From positions 54,340,421 through 54,404,420 of the forward strand of contig CM060978.1 in NCBI GenBank assembly GCA_030765065.1: a stretch of DNA of 64,000 nt, in the 5' to 3' direction. Made by a program: the position numbers and the translations under genes. Origin of the DNA: Deroplatys truncata. Lineage: Eukaryota > Arthropoda > Insecta > Mantodea > Mantidae. Below, one piece after another: positions 22,261 through 32,598 of this stretch. The notes below the pieces were generated by a model, which did not search any database, was not told the origin of the DNA, and saw only the letters and a list, made by a program, of their open reading frames with translations. Every line of letters starts with the position of its first letter. Position 1 is the first letter of the stretch.

Positions 22261-23480
22261 TATTGGATCATATTTCCTGGGCCGCTCCATTCCTATCTTC
22301 GTTTCGGAGTTTTGGTTTGAATCTTAGCTTTCCTGTCCCCTACGGCATTTGTAAGGGCTTCCCTTTTCGTCTGGTCGGGGTTCCCTGCTGCAGACAAGTG
22401 TGTGTAGGCGGCTGCTTGGCTTCGGTCGCCTCCTCACTCTTATTCGTTTTTGGACGAGACCAGTCGAACCATTGCAGTGGCTGTTATCAAGTGTTCAACA
22501 AATTATGCATTTCTAGCATTATAAACAGATTATTATGATAGCTAAAATCTTGAATAATTTGGTCGTTCTAACACAGGTGCCATAATTGTTGCTTAGCAAC
22601 AATGATATAATAAACCTCTTGAAACGTATGCGTTTATAATGCATTTCATTATAATTCCTTCATCTAAAGCCTTCTGTAAACCGTTTCATTCCTTTTTGTG
22701 AGTGTTGGCAATAGAAACTATTACGTTTTGTCTTATAGACCAAACACTTTCCTTATTATTATATCTATAGTGCGTCTCGTGTTTAAAAGACACGTTAAAT
22801 AGAGCGCACTGTTGCCATATGTACTATATGTACGTTAGCAACTTTGGCGCCCAGCTGCGATAGGTCCACCAGTCTAATGTTATTTTGTGAATGATACACT
22901 ACCAAATAGTGAAATATCTGCACCGTTATTTAAGCCTATCGTAAGGTACGTCATTTTCAATTGCATTTTCTCCCTTTTCTTTGTATATACGACTTCACTG
23001 GCATAAAAATACCAAAGAAATATGAAGATAAAATAATGATAATAAAAGCTATAATTTGGTAGGGTAACATCACTGTTTACCCTTGATAAAATAACATTCA
23101 ACGTGAGAGGAATGTTTTTAAACAGCAAAGGATGAAGGATGCGCCGTACACAACTGTGTTTTATTTCATCATATTGCGTTCCGGTTTTTACTTTCTTTTT
23201 TGATTGCGTTTCATTCCTTCTTGTTTTATCGTATACACTACTATTTCTGAACACCCAGTAGCATTATCTGCTTATTTTACTGGCTTACTAACATAATTTT
23301 ACTTTAATAAGCCAACATCTTTATTATTATTTTGTTTTTTCTTAATTTATCAACGCTTCGTCTCTTCCTAGCCTCTCCCTCTATAACCATAAGTATTTAC
23401 GTAATATGTTAAATAACCTACATAGCACTTCAGAGTTCCACGTGCTATAAAGGTACACACTTTCTTTATTTTACAGGGGC
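22261..23480. other. Unassigned sequence
   Basis: 22263-22500 is richer in G+C with a 91-codon open frame of no recognised family. ATTGTTGC-tta-GCAACAAT near 22587 forms a small perfect hairpin. No gene or repeat match is seen. Confidence 0.45.
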
Positions 23481-23487
23481 ATTCAAG

Positions 23488-23750
23488 TCGTCCTCCGTGG
23501 ACTAGTGGTACCGTGCTAGCCTCTAGTTCCCAAGGTCGCGGGTTCTATCCCGGCGGAGTGCGATGGATTTTTTCGGGCGTAAAAATCCTTAGCATGGCTT
23601 CCTTCGGAAGGAAAGTAAAGCCGGTGGTCCCGTGTCGTAGATTTAAGGCACGTAAAGAGGCCTCTGAGCAAAACTACTGGTCTTTCATGCCCAATATAGA
23701 ATGGGACGCTAAGAACCACAGCAGTTAAAGAGCGTCCAAAAATAAAACTA
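23488..23750 (+). repeat. SINE-1, full-length tRNA-headed copy
   Basis: The head CCTCCGTGGACTAGTGGTAC carries box A (TGGACTAGTGG) and GGTTCTATCCC as box B. The body contains CTTAGCATGGCTTCCTTCGG, GTAAAGCCGGTGGTCCCGTG, a stem-loop around GTGTCGTAGATTTAAGGCAC and GAATGGGACGCTAAGAACC. It ends AGCGTCCAAAAATAAAACT plus an A-run, into which a family H copy is placed directly. Three other copies lie at 26.8, 28.1 and 58.4 kb. Confidence 0.9.
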
Positions 23751-23758
23751 AAAAAAAA

Positions 23759-25430
23759 TCTGATGTGTTACGCTTATTCTCCATATGCTTCATGTTTATC
23801 GAGATGTCAATCTTATTGGTAATTTTCTTGTAGATGCAAGGGGAATATGGTAGCTTTTAAGCGATAGTCAAATATTTTATCGCTAGTTGCTATGTGGCGC
23901 ATTCCATTCTCTTTGCATGTCCAGGACATAAAAAAAATGAATAACGAATTTGAGAAAAAGTATAAGTATTGGAAAATTTAAGGGAATAACAAGCAATATC
24001 TCGAAAACGGTTCACTCAACAAAAGAAATGTATATGACATAAGTTGTGTATTTTAACGCGATCTACATTTTTCGTGTAGTAAAATTTTATCTATCTCTTA
24101 TGGTTTACCAGTTATGCAAAAGTCGGTCACAATGAAGAACACTTTTGGAGACATTCCCAGAAAATTCGAGATATACATTTCATTTCTCATGACAATATCG
24201 TAAACATATGATATTTTAATCAATATCGTTAGAGGCATTTTTGAGAAAATTAAAATTTTCGAAAAATGTTCCACGTAAAGGGTAGTCAGGGTGGGGGGAT
24301 TTTCTTGAAAACCTTCGTGTCACATCTCTGGAAGATACTGAACCTAAATACCAAGTTTGGTGTTTATCCGACTGTTCGTTTCTGAGTTATGCTGTTCACA
24401 GACACACACGGACATGTTTCCAAAAATGCTTTTTACTTTCTCTACTACGTACAGTAAGTAGGGGAAGTATTGCATTCCACCCAAAAATTCGATACCGAGA
24501 TTTCACCGGAAATACATGTTTTGAGACCTCCTGAATCCAAAAAAAGCATTTTTGGAAACATGTCCGTGTGTGTGTCTGTGTGTGTGTGTGTCTGTGTGTG
24601 TGTGTGTCTGTGTGTCTGTGTGTGTGTGAACAGCATAACTCAAAAACGAACAGTCGGATAAACACCAAACTTGGTATTTAGGTTCAGTATCTTCCAGAGA
24701 TGCGACACGAAGGTTTTCAAGAAAATCCCCCCACCCCAGACTACCCTTTACATGGAACATTTTTCGAAAATTTTAATTTTCTCAAAAATGGCTCTAACGA
24801 TTTTGATGAAAATATCATATGTTTAAGATAATATCATGAGAAATGAAATGTATATCTCGAATTTTCTGGGAATGTCTCCAAAAGTATTCTTCATTCTGAA
24901 CGACTTTTGCATAACTGGTAAACCATAAGAGATACACAAAATTTTACTACACAAAAAATATAGATCGCGTTAAAATACACAACTTATGTCATATACATTT
25001 CTTTTGTTGAGTGAACCGTTTTCGAGATATTGCTTGTTATTTCCTTAAATTTTCCAATACTTATACTTTTTCTCAAATTCGTTATTCATTTTTTTATGTC
25101 CTGGACATGCAAAGAGAATGGAATGCGCCACATAGCAACCAGAGTTAAAATATTTGACTATCGCTTAAAAGCTACCATATTCCTCTTGCATCTACAAGAA
25201 AATTACAAATAAGACTGACATCTCGATATCTCGATTAATATGAAGCATATGGAGAATAGGCGTTTGTAAAATTAGATTGTACAAGAGTAGAGAAAGTCAT
25301 GTGAGTGTAACACATCAGATTTTTTTGGATTCAGGAGGTCTCAAAACATGTATTTCCGGTGAAATCTCGGTATTGAATTTTTGGGTGGAATACAATACTT
25401 CCCCTACTTAGTATACGTGGTAGAGAAAGT
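23759..25430 (+). repeat. Family H copy split by another family H copy
   Basis: The + copy starts TCTGATGTGTTACGC (a short internal deletion removes the first ACTTTCTCTAC) and runs to CAAAAATGCTTTTT at 24434. It resumes at about 25320 with TTTTTTTGGATTCAGGAGG and ends at GTAGAGAAAG at 25430, where a mariner has inserted. Confidence 0.93.
24435..25319 (-). repeat. Family H copy nested in a family H copy (885 bp)
   Basis: ACTTTCTCTACTACGTACAG to ACACATCAGA, inserted in the T-run of the host's AAAATGCTTTTTTTGGATTC motif, opposite in orientation to the host. It has a GT/CTGTG microsatellite at 24565-24630. Confidence 0.96.
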
Positions 25431-25431
25431 A

Positions 25432-26691
25432 AGAAGGTCATTCAAAAAGTGTTGCAAGTGTTATTGAAAAACGTATCCTCCCAATCCTTCAAAGTAGTCT
25501 CCATCTATCTCCACACACAGTTGCAGATTGTGCAAGCATTTGTCAAAAGCACTACGATACTCGGACTGAGGTATTGTCAACAGAGCTGAATTTATAGCCT
25601 GAGCAATGTCCTGCATTCGTTTAAAAGGTTTTCCAGTAATGCAATATTTCACTCGAAGAAACAGCCAGAAGTCTCACAGTACAACGTCAAGGCTATAGGA
25701 TGGATGGTCAAGCAACTGGACTTTAACGGCTTCCAGTTTCCTCAAATTTGCCGCTGTTCTGCGAGGAGACGCATTGCCATGCAAAAGTAAACGGCCTTGA
25801 AGCTCTGCCTTTGGACGCCGCCGCCTCAGCTCTTCAAATGAAGGATTCAAAACATGAGCCATAGCATCCTCCATTCGCTGTCATTCCTTCTAGCATGCAG
25901 TCAATCACTAAGGGTCCTTCATAGTTGAACACGGTGAGCATTCGCTTCCGAGAACGAAACATCTTGTCGACGAAAAACTGGTCTTGGATCAGTCTCATTT
26001 ACCCAGACACAATTCAGAGATTTACTTGGTGTGGTATAATAACAAAACCAACTTACATCACCAGTGCATACATCTGTCAAACGTTTAGGCTCACTAGGCG
26101 GAAATATGTTCAGCAGCCTCCTTGCACATTCCTTTCTTGTCTTTATTTGTTAGAGAATGCGGAACCCATTTTGCACAGATTTTTCGCGGCTTTAAATGTC
26201 CATGGAGTATACAATCAATGCTGTCAACACTGATACCGACCTCCATACTTAGCATTTCAATAGTATTATGTCGATTTTCCTCCGCCAAGTTCCTCATTCT
26301 TTGAATTTTCTTTCGTTCACAGATTGCAAAGACCGGCCAGAACGAGGGCTGTCTTTCAAAGTCTCTCGCCCTTCTTCAAATGATCAAATACATCTTGCAA
26401 TGGTATCAAATGAACTCACCTTATCACCATAAACAGCTAACAATCCTCATAGATATGGTTTGCTCTTTCACCTAGCTTGTAACATGTGAAAATGTAGAAT
26501 TTAATACATTTTCACCAGCAGGCCTGAACTCAAAAGAGACTGTACGACAATGAATATTAAAGTTTAAACTCGCACTTATTCATAGTTTGATAGCTTAAGG
26601 TTAATTGTTGCCAGCCGTATTAGTTACACTTTTGTAACCATTGTTGTCCAACAATGGCTAGGCTGGTTGCTATACTTTTTGAAGCCCCTCG
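25432..26691 (-). mobile_element. mariner element, about 1.26 kb
   Basis: Flanked by TA at 25430-25431 and 26692-26693. Imperfect terminal inverted repeats read inward: GGTCATTCAAAAAGTGTTGC on the left and, reverse-complemented, GGGGCTTCAAAAAGTATAGC on the right. The left TA is the last bases of a family H terminus, so the mariner is the younger insertion. Confidence 0.85.
25461..26480 (-). pseudogene. mariner transposase, broken
   Basis: Reading from 26480 down: FDHLKKG, KDSPRSGRS-type linker, then IQRMRNLAEENRHNTIEMLS (helix-turn-helix) and SIDCILHGHLKPRKICAKWV with PHSLTNKDKKG, the mariner signature KxCAKWVPH.L. Further on is GRLLLHGNASPRRTAANLRK, where the usual HDNA of the second catalytic aspartate reads HGNA, so that residue is lost. 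LLDHPSYSLDV follows, keeping the third aspartate, and the C-terminus ends FDKCLHNLQLCVEIDGDYFE. Several frames are used and the first catalytic segment is scrambled. It is inactive. Confidence 0.85.
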
Positions 26692-26837
26692 TATTAGTTA
26701 CTGCGTGATAAGCATAGAAACAGCAAATACTGGATTATGCTGAAAAACTCTTTAGAAATCTATAAAGCCTCTAAAAATGATATAATCGATAGAGAAAAAT
26801 ATTCTCCATAGTATAATATGTTCATTGCTGAAAATAA

Positions 26838-27078
26838 AAACTGGGTTCAAACCCAGCGGAGGGCGACGGATTTTTTCGGCCGTAAAAATTCTTAGCATGG
26901 CTTCCTTCGGAGGGAAATAAAGCCGGTGGTCCCGTGTTGTAGATTTACGGAACGTAAAAGAACCTCAAGCCTTATAAAGAGACCTCTGATCAAAACTACC
27001 GGTCTTTCACGCCCAATAGAGAATGGGACGCTAAGGACCAAACTGATTAAAGAGCGTCCATAAATAAAACTCAATTTA
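26838..27078 (+). repeat. SINE-1, 5'-truncated
   Basis: Starts within box B (GGGTTCAAACCC) and follows the SINE-1 body through CTTAGCATGGCTTCCTTCGG, GAATGGGACGCTAAGGACC and AGCGTCCATAAATAAAACTC. Confidence 0.9.
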
Positions 27079-28110
27079 ATTTAACATATAAAGTAACAAT
27101 CGAAATCTTCATTAATCGATGTCAATATGAATTACTATAAATTGAAAACTCATCTCAACTATTCCTACACGTAGATTATTTACGAACAGGCAGGGGGGTT
27201 TTAGTAAGTAAACCATCAAGTCAGGAACGCACTGAAGGTTAGTGGCGAGAGAAACGGAAGCGCTTGTGAACTTGCAGTGTTCTCTGTAAACAAATATGAT
27301 GTGCAGTTTGAAGGCCGTATACCCTACTTCGATAGCAGGCACGTAGTGGTGTGACAAACAGCTATTTTCGAGTAACGGTTATAACTAACAGATACAAAGC
27401 GTTAACCATTACATGTAACGGTTATCAATAACGATTAAGTTATTTGTTTTATGCTTATCACGTTACCAATTACTGAATAATATCGATATGGGCTTATTTA
27501 AATGCGCTTCTCTCCTTTTTCTGTCTTTTTCTCATTTCTTCTGTTTTTTTTTCTTTTCTTTATCATTACGGTGTTTCTTCTGTTTTACTTTTTACCGTTT
27601 ATTACCACAATTAATAGTACAATATACAACATAGATACAAACACCCTTGCCCAAAGCGAAACTCGAACCCTCAGTTTGACGGCGCACCGAAGCTATACAC
27701 TCGAGCGACCACGGCTACTAGGACCGGTGCTCTTAGCACGTGCAGATGGGAACAGCCGTGAGTAAATGTAAAAAATAATTACGTTCATCAAAACGAGGTC
27801 GGAAGATGCACATGTACAATATTAATAAAGAATATTCAACTTACATTTATGGTGTGTTGGGTAATGAGTTTTCAACTTCGAGTTTTGAATCGGGAAATAC
27901 TTTAACCCTGTCGTGTATCTGACGGCCTTTCATCTCTCTTTCTTCAATTTTTTAAAAGTTCTATTTAACCCCCATTTATACATTTTGTTAGTCAAGAATA
28001 GTTGATTATGTTACAAGTAAAACCACCTTTAAACGTGTGGTATATACTATTTTTAGACAGCGCTCGAATTTGTGAAATACAGTAATATTATATTGATTCC
28101 TAAACTAAGA
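27079..28110. other. Unassigned sequence with a tRNA-like fragment
   Basis: 27490-27610 is pyrimidine-rich. On the minus strand 27640-27770 has a SINE-head appearance (GTGGTCGCTCGAGTG as a box A candidate and GGGTTCGAGTTTCGC as a degenerate box B), possibly a fourth SINE. GTAACGGTTAT occurs twice, near 27373 and 27414. No gene seen. Confidence 0.4.
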
Positions 28111-28114
28111 AAAA

Positions 28115-28412
28115 ACTAATTGAGTTTTATTTATGGACGCTCTTTAACTACTATGCTCCTTAGCGTCCCATTCTAAATTTGGCCGTGAAGGACAGGAAAT
28201 TGTTCTCAGAGGCCTCTATCAGGCTTGAAGTTATTTTATGTGCCGTAAATCTACGGTACGGAGTCGCCGGCTTTACTTCCCTTCCGAAGGAAGCCATGCT
28301 AAGAATTTTTATGCCTGAAAAAAAATCCATAGCCCTCCGGGTTTGAACCCGCGAACTAGAGACTTGGGAACTAGAGACTAGCATCATGGTGCCCCTAGAC
28401 CACGAGAATTAC
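28115..28412 (-). repeat. SINE-1, full-length copy
   Basis: Minus-strand copy: head at about 28340-28410 (GTTCGCGGGTTCAAACCCGG on the minus strand includes box B), body with GTGCCGTAAATCTACGGTAC in plus reading, and an AAAACTCAATT-type 3' end at 28115. Confidence 0.88.
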
Positions 28413-28449
28413 GTTAAAAAAGCGAGATGTTGGATGTTTTGTTGATTCG

Positions 28450-28644
28450 CTAGCAGTCATTTTCAGCTAAATTATTTTCAACATGTTTTGTCTTACACCA
28501 AGCAATGTAGCGATTAAATGCTATACCTATCGTATTGGTTGCTGGATTTTTTTTAAGGTAGTCTAGCGTTATTCTTTCTATTGCTTCTGTAATTTCGGCT
28601 GACTCTTTCATTTCAGTTTCTTCTGAATTCACGATTTTCGCCAT
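28450..28644 (-). pseudogene. Possible tyrosine-recombinase N-terminal fragment
   Basis: 64 residues from an ATG at 28644: MAKIVNSEETEMKESAEITE, then AIERITLDYLKKNPATNTIG and IAFNRYIAWCKTKHVENNLA. The pattern xYLKKNPATNxxxxFNRYxxWCKxxxVENN is like the N-terminal SAM-like (arm/core-binding) domain of eukaryotic tyrosine recombinases (Crypton-derived and KIAA1958-like proteins). The catalytic R-H-R-Y domain is absent: the frame stops at 28450, and 40 bp beyond is a SINE-1. It may be a broken copy or a first exon. The match is by pattern only, so confidence is low. Confidence 0.3.
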
Positions 28645-28927
28645 TTAATCTTTATGTAGGTTGTAGTATATAAAAAAATAACGTTTTAGATCAAAGAAAG
28701 CTGCCAATATAACGTATAGGTTAACTCTACAACGAATTGTGATACATTGAAGTACGGCGATTTGTATTGTGAACAGATAATACGAGCGCCATTCGAAATT
28801 AATCATGTAAAAAAACAACGAAGAGTAAAACCTAATCAAACCCAGTCGAATTAGCGATAGTGATAGGTAGTGCGATAATCTAAAGCTCTTAGCTCGTGCG
28901 CACTGTATTAGTTCTTTTAGGCCATGT

Positions 28928-29106
28928 GTCCAAAAAATATCTTAAAACACGGTATTTTAATAAAGTGGTTGGAACCATTTTTGTGAAAATAAAAAATATT
29001 GCAGTATTTTTCATATAAAGCCTAGTTTTGGGAAGAGGAACTTTATTCCTAATCCTCGTGTTGCATGCCTTGAAAATATTGAACTCAATTATGAAGTTGT
29101 ATTTTA
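28928..29106 (+). repeat. Family H fragment left of family G copy 3
   Basis: Diverged + piece with AATATCTTAAAACACGGTAT, TTGGAACCATTTTTGTGAAA and ATTGAACTCAATTATGAAGT. The same element appears to continue at 31737-31797 (ATTACCAAGTTTGGTATTTA and CTGTTCACACACAGG) after the family G insertion, with about 20 bp present on both sides. Confidence 0.7.
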
Positions 29107-29232
29107 GGAGGAGTATTATTGTAGTTCAACTGTTGGGGAGCCAAACTTGATGAAGTAACTGCCGCACGTATGATACGTTTCCGGTGGCCTTTGCCCCAAC
29201 TTTACTTTCAAATTTGTATTTTTATGTTTCTT

Positions 29233-29272
<40 letters not shown>

Positions 29273-29655
29273 TATATATATATATTTATGTTTGCTTCGG
29301 CTGCGTCAGTATTAATTTGTAGAAACATGTATTTCTTAGCAGGGAGTGGTTCCGCTAAAGAATGTAGGCTTACACACATTATAATGTTTACTTCACTCCA
29401 TGTATTGATCCTCCACACGATTAAATATCACTTCACTTATATAGAGAGCTGTGAGATTGTTTATTAATTTGCACTTTTTTTAACACGTAAACTTTATAAT
29501 GAATTTTCGTCTCACACTGAATACGTATTAAAATTCTCGAGGACGCGTCTCGCGTCCAGTTAGGAACGCTGTCTACTAGCAACTGACTTCTACCGCCTGA
29601 ATTTTTTTTTATTTTTTTGGGGGGGGAGCAGGAATAAAGGTTTAAGGAAAAACAG

Positions 29656-29671
29656 ATATATATATATATAT

Positions 29672-29731
<60 letters not shown>
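29656..29731. repeat. (TA)n microsatellite in the LINE 3' region
   Basis: About 75 bp of nearly pure TA with one GA interruption. A second (TA)n lies at 29236-29286 in family G. Confidence 0.97.
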
Positions 29732-29733
<2 letters not shown>

Positions 29734-30064
29734 GTTATAGAAAGGAAAAAGGAAGAGGAAAAGAAGGATCTTGTTCAGAGGTGGCGCTATTTATTGGGGG
29801 CATAATTGGCATCGTGGTGGCTAGTACCGCCGAAGCAAACCTGCGGTTCGTGGGTAATTACTAAAAAACGGAGAGGTCCAAAGTGGATGGACATACTCCT
29901 CAGTGGGGAATAGGTAAAAGTCATGGCCGAGGCCCTGACAGTAACCTAGAAAACAGTGGTGGCTTAACAGTTGATGATGGTACCGAGCCCGGGCCTGTTA
30001 CCTCCGGGCATCGGAGTGTGGGTGGTGTAGAGTCGTCCCGCGTCGGTGGATGCGCACCCGGGCT

Positions 30065-31260
30065 TTACCTCCGGGCACGCGGATGAGGCGATGCGGCGTG
30101 AGGTGATGCAGCGTGTGGAGAGGGGTTGTCGAGATGATGGTGCAGGTTCCCCTCCATGCCTTTGTTGAGCTCCTGAAGGCGATCAAAACCGTCAGCCGTC
30201 TGGTTGCGGCTTTCCTCCATGAAGTCGAGTGCGTCTAGGTGTTGCTGTTGAATCTTGGAGAGTGCCTCTTTGTGGTGCTGCGTAAGTTGTTTTGTGATCT
30301 CTGCGTAGTGGCGATCTAGTTTCTTCATAGATTCTGCGTGTTCGGCGAAGTGGCTGTTGACGTTGTTGACGAGGCGTTTCTTGGTGACGTCGTGTGATTC
30401 GTCTATGATGCTGACGACCTCCGTGAACTGTGAGTTGAGGTGCTCTTCCAGGGCAGAGAGCCTGCTGGCAAGGTTTAGCACCTCAGCGTGAAGGTCCTGT
30501 ATGGCGTCGATGATGTTGGTGGTCTTGGTTGATTGCTGCTTGAGTAAGTCGTTGGCGTCTGCTATGTGTTGTTGTATCTGCGGTGAGTCGTTGTGAGATG
30601 GCGTGATGTTCTGCGTTGGCTCTGTGGTGTGCGGCGATGGTCTGCGTGGATAGAGTGGGCACGTGGCCTGACCAGTGAAATGCCCCTTGCCCCCGCAGGA
30701 GGCGCAGAAGCGGCGTCGTTGAGTCAGGTCGTGTGCCCGACATTCTGCAGTGAGTGTCCCGCTACCACAGTAATGGCAGCGGGGTGCGGCGTCGCATGTT
30801 GTGTCGGTGTGCCCGTACAGGCAGCAGCGGCGGCATGGCGTTGGGCGAACACTACGGCTGGCCTCGATCTGCAGGATTTGCCCTAATAAGGGCAGTCCTG
30901 CGCCGAGAGCCGCCAGTAATCGTCCTCTTCGATGAAGATGAGTCTGATGAATGGCGTAGGACCTCTGCTGTTCCTAATTCGCGTCGCCCTGGCCGCAGAC
31001 GGCCAAAAGCGCTGCGCGGCGGTGAGGAGTGAGGTCTCCGGTAGTTGTCTATGTACTCCCCGGACGACAGCGGAGTGGCGTGCGTGCACGCGGTTCTGCG
31101 GTGAGTGGTTGGCTGCGCTGATGGGAGAGGAGGCGCTGGATGCTTCGGCTGGCGGCGGCGAAGAGGCGGGAAGCTGGTCATCATCTTCGTCGGCGATGGC
31201 GATGGTTGCCTCGCAAGGAGCGGCCTTTGCGGCTGCGGCGGTTTTCTTCTTTCTTCCCAT
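30065..31260 (-). pseudogene. LINE ORF1 protein (Gag-like, CCHC zinc knuckles, coiled coil)
   Basis: RNA-binding ORF1p-like protein of a Jockey-superfamily-like LINE. It begins MGRKKKTAAAAKAAPCEATI and has an acidic, Pro/Ser-rich N-terminus. RIRNSRGPTPFIRLIFIEED then YWRLSAQ leads, after one frameshift near 30890, into GLPLLGQILQIEASRSVRPT. Next come three zinc-knuckle segments: CRRCCLYGHTDTTC (CX2CX4HX4C), CHYCGSGTLTAEC (histidine replaced) and CASCGGKGHFTGQATC. About 170 residues predicted as coiled coil end the protein (LASRLSALEEHLNSQF, KLDRHYAEITKQLTQHHKEA, LSKIQQQHLDALDFMEESRN). Total length is about 398 codons. In Jockey-type ORF1 the knuckles are normally near the C-terminus, so the long coiled coil after them is unusual. 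G+C is clearly above the surroundings. Confidence 0.85.
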
Positions 31261-31797
31261 GTTGTCTCGATGAGAGCACGAAGCGAAAGACCCCCGCCTG
31301 AATTTGCAAATTTCATCTATTTCAAGTCTGTGATTGGCTAATGCTACTCCAATACAATACTTGTATTTAACTTAAGTTGTTTCTGGTTGTTGATTGGCTA
31401 TTTATAAACTGTCTCAAAAATTACATTATTGTTGCTCCAAGTATTACTAGTATCATTATTAAACTTTCCAATTCATTATTGCCTCAAGGTTACCTCATTG
31501 TCACCTCATTGTTAGCAACTTTTGACCTATATTCTCACAGCTCCTACATTATTAAATTACATAATACATTCACATAACATTATTAAATATGTACATAATA
31601 ATATAAACATAATACAATGACTGTTACCTAAATTCTATATGTTATTTATACACACGTTGCTTCAAGACGGGCTGTTATTATATTTTATATTATATAATTA
31701 CACTGGAATCATTTAAGTGTTAAAAATACTGCCTCAATTACCAAGTTTGGTATTTATCAGACATCTTACTGTTTAGTTCTGCTGTTCACACACAGGA

Positions 31798-32597
31798 GTA
31801 TTGGTTATGCAAGTATATATACAAATGGTTTTCTTTATATCAGAAACTCTGGGCACAGCATGAAGCAAGTTTGGCCGTCCCTGCTACACAACGAAAAATT
31901 AGGTCAGTGATTGTCTCCTACTAAGATGAAGGGTACAATTAACCTACTCCATAGATATTGTACACGCAGCACTCCGTTCGTGCGCTACTCTGTTGTTTTA
32001 AGTTGATTGTATGGTTATTATAACACTGTTCATGCGAAGGCCATGAAAATTAAGTAGTGGTTAACATTGTACAAAGGTCATAACAAACACTATGCATGCA
32101 ACGAATGCGCTCTAGACTCCGTGGAGATACGTAGTTATATTTTACTAACAAGGATCAAACCTATTAGACAGGAGCACGCATGTCGCATGCGGAAGATAAA
32201 AATTACAGATGTAATTCGTAAAAGAATCTGCAACATTTGCGAAGAGAAGGGATCCTGGGTTGCAAGCTGTAGAGGCATGAAGAAATGGAGGAGAAATTGT
32301 TTACTACAATCCTTTATCGCATCGAAAAGAGAGTTAAGAGCATGTTGGGCGCTACTGTAAGGCAGGGATAAGTAAATATCTGCTTAAGAGAGCCTCTGGA
32401 ATGGTACTTTATATTTATGCTATTATACGTCATCCAGGTACTGCTATTACGCTCTTAACTTTCTTGGGTTTTCTTTGCCTAATATAAAAGTGCACAACAG
32501 TGTATCCAATAGGCTTTCCGTTTTATGTTTTGTTCTTGCTTAATCTGGTATAATTGAATATGTTTATCTTACTTTCTATTGTAATAGTGCCTTTTAT
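31798..32597. other. Unassigned sequence
   Basis: A 97-codon open frame (32067-32360, with CNICEEKGSW) was examined. It has no recognisable domain, no initiation context and no neighbours to support it. Confidence 0.45.
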
Positions 32598-32598
32598 T

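Larger units (their letters stand above)
29605..31293 (-). mobile_element. ORF1-only LINE with 12-bp target-site duplication
   Basis: CCGCCTGAATTT is present at both junctions (29593-29604 and 31294-31305) and once at the equivalent place of an uninterrupted G copy. On the minus strand the element has a 33-nt leader (GGTCTTTCGCTTCGTGCTCT start), ORF1 (31260-30065), about 460 nt of 3' sequence including (TA)n, and an A-rich tail (29605-29620 in plus reading is a T-run). There is no endonuclease or reverse transcriptase, so it must have been mobilised in trans or be an internal deletion. Confidence 0.88.
29107..31736 (+). mobile_element. LTR-like repeat, family G copy 3, split by a LINE
   Basis: Left part 29107-29604 (TGTTGGGGAGCCAAACTTG, a (TA)n tract at 29236-29286, TATAGAGAGCTGTGAGA). 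Right part 31294-31736 (GTGATTGGCTAATGCTACTC, CTCAAGGTTACCTCATTG, CACAGCTCCTACATTATTAA, ACTGCCTCA). It is interrupted by a LINE at 29605-31293. No coding region of its own. Confidence 0.75.

Noticed and set aside
29236-29286. Replication origin or promoter from the (TA)n tracts
   Set aside because: Simple microsatellites in repeats; no other signal supports such a role.
30483-30743. Additional open frames on both strands in 30.4-31.3 kb
   Set aside because: They are shadows of the G+C-rich LINE ORF1, whose zinc knuckles identify the true frame.
32067-32360. 97-codon frame with a CNIC...C pattern as a zinc-finger protein
   Set aside because: Cysteine spacing fits no known finger, and nothing around it suggests a gene.
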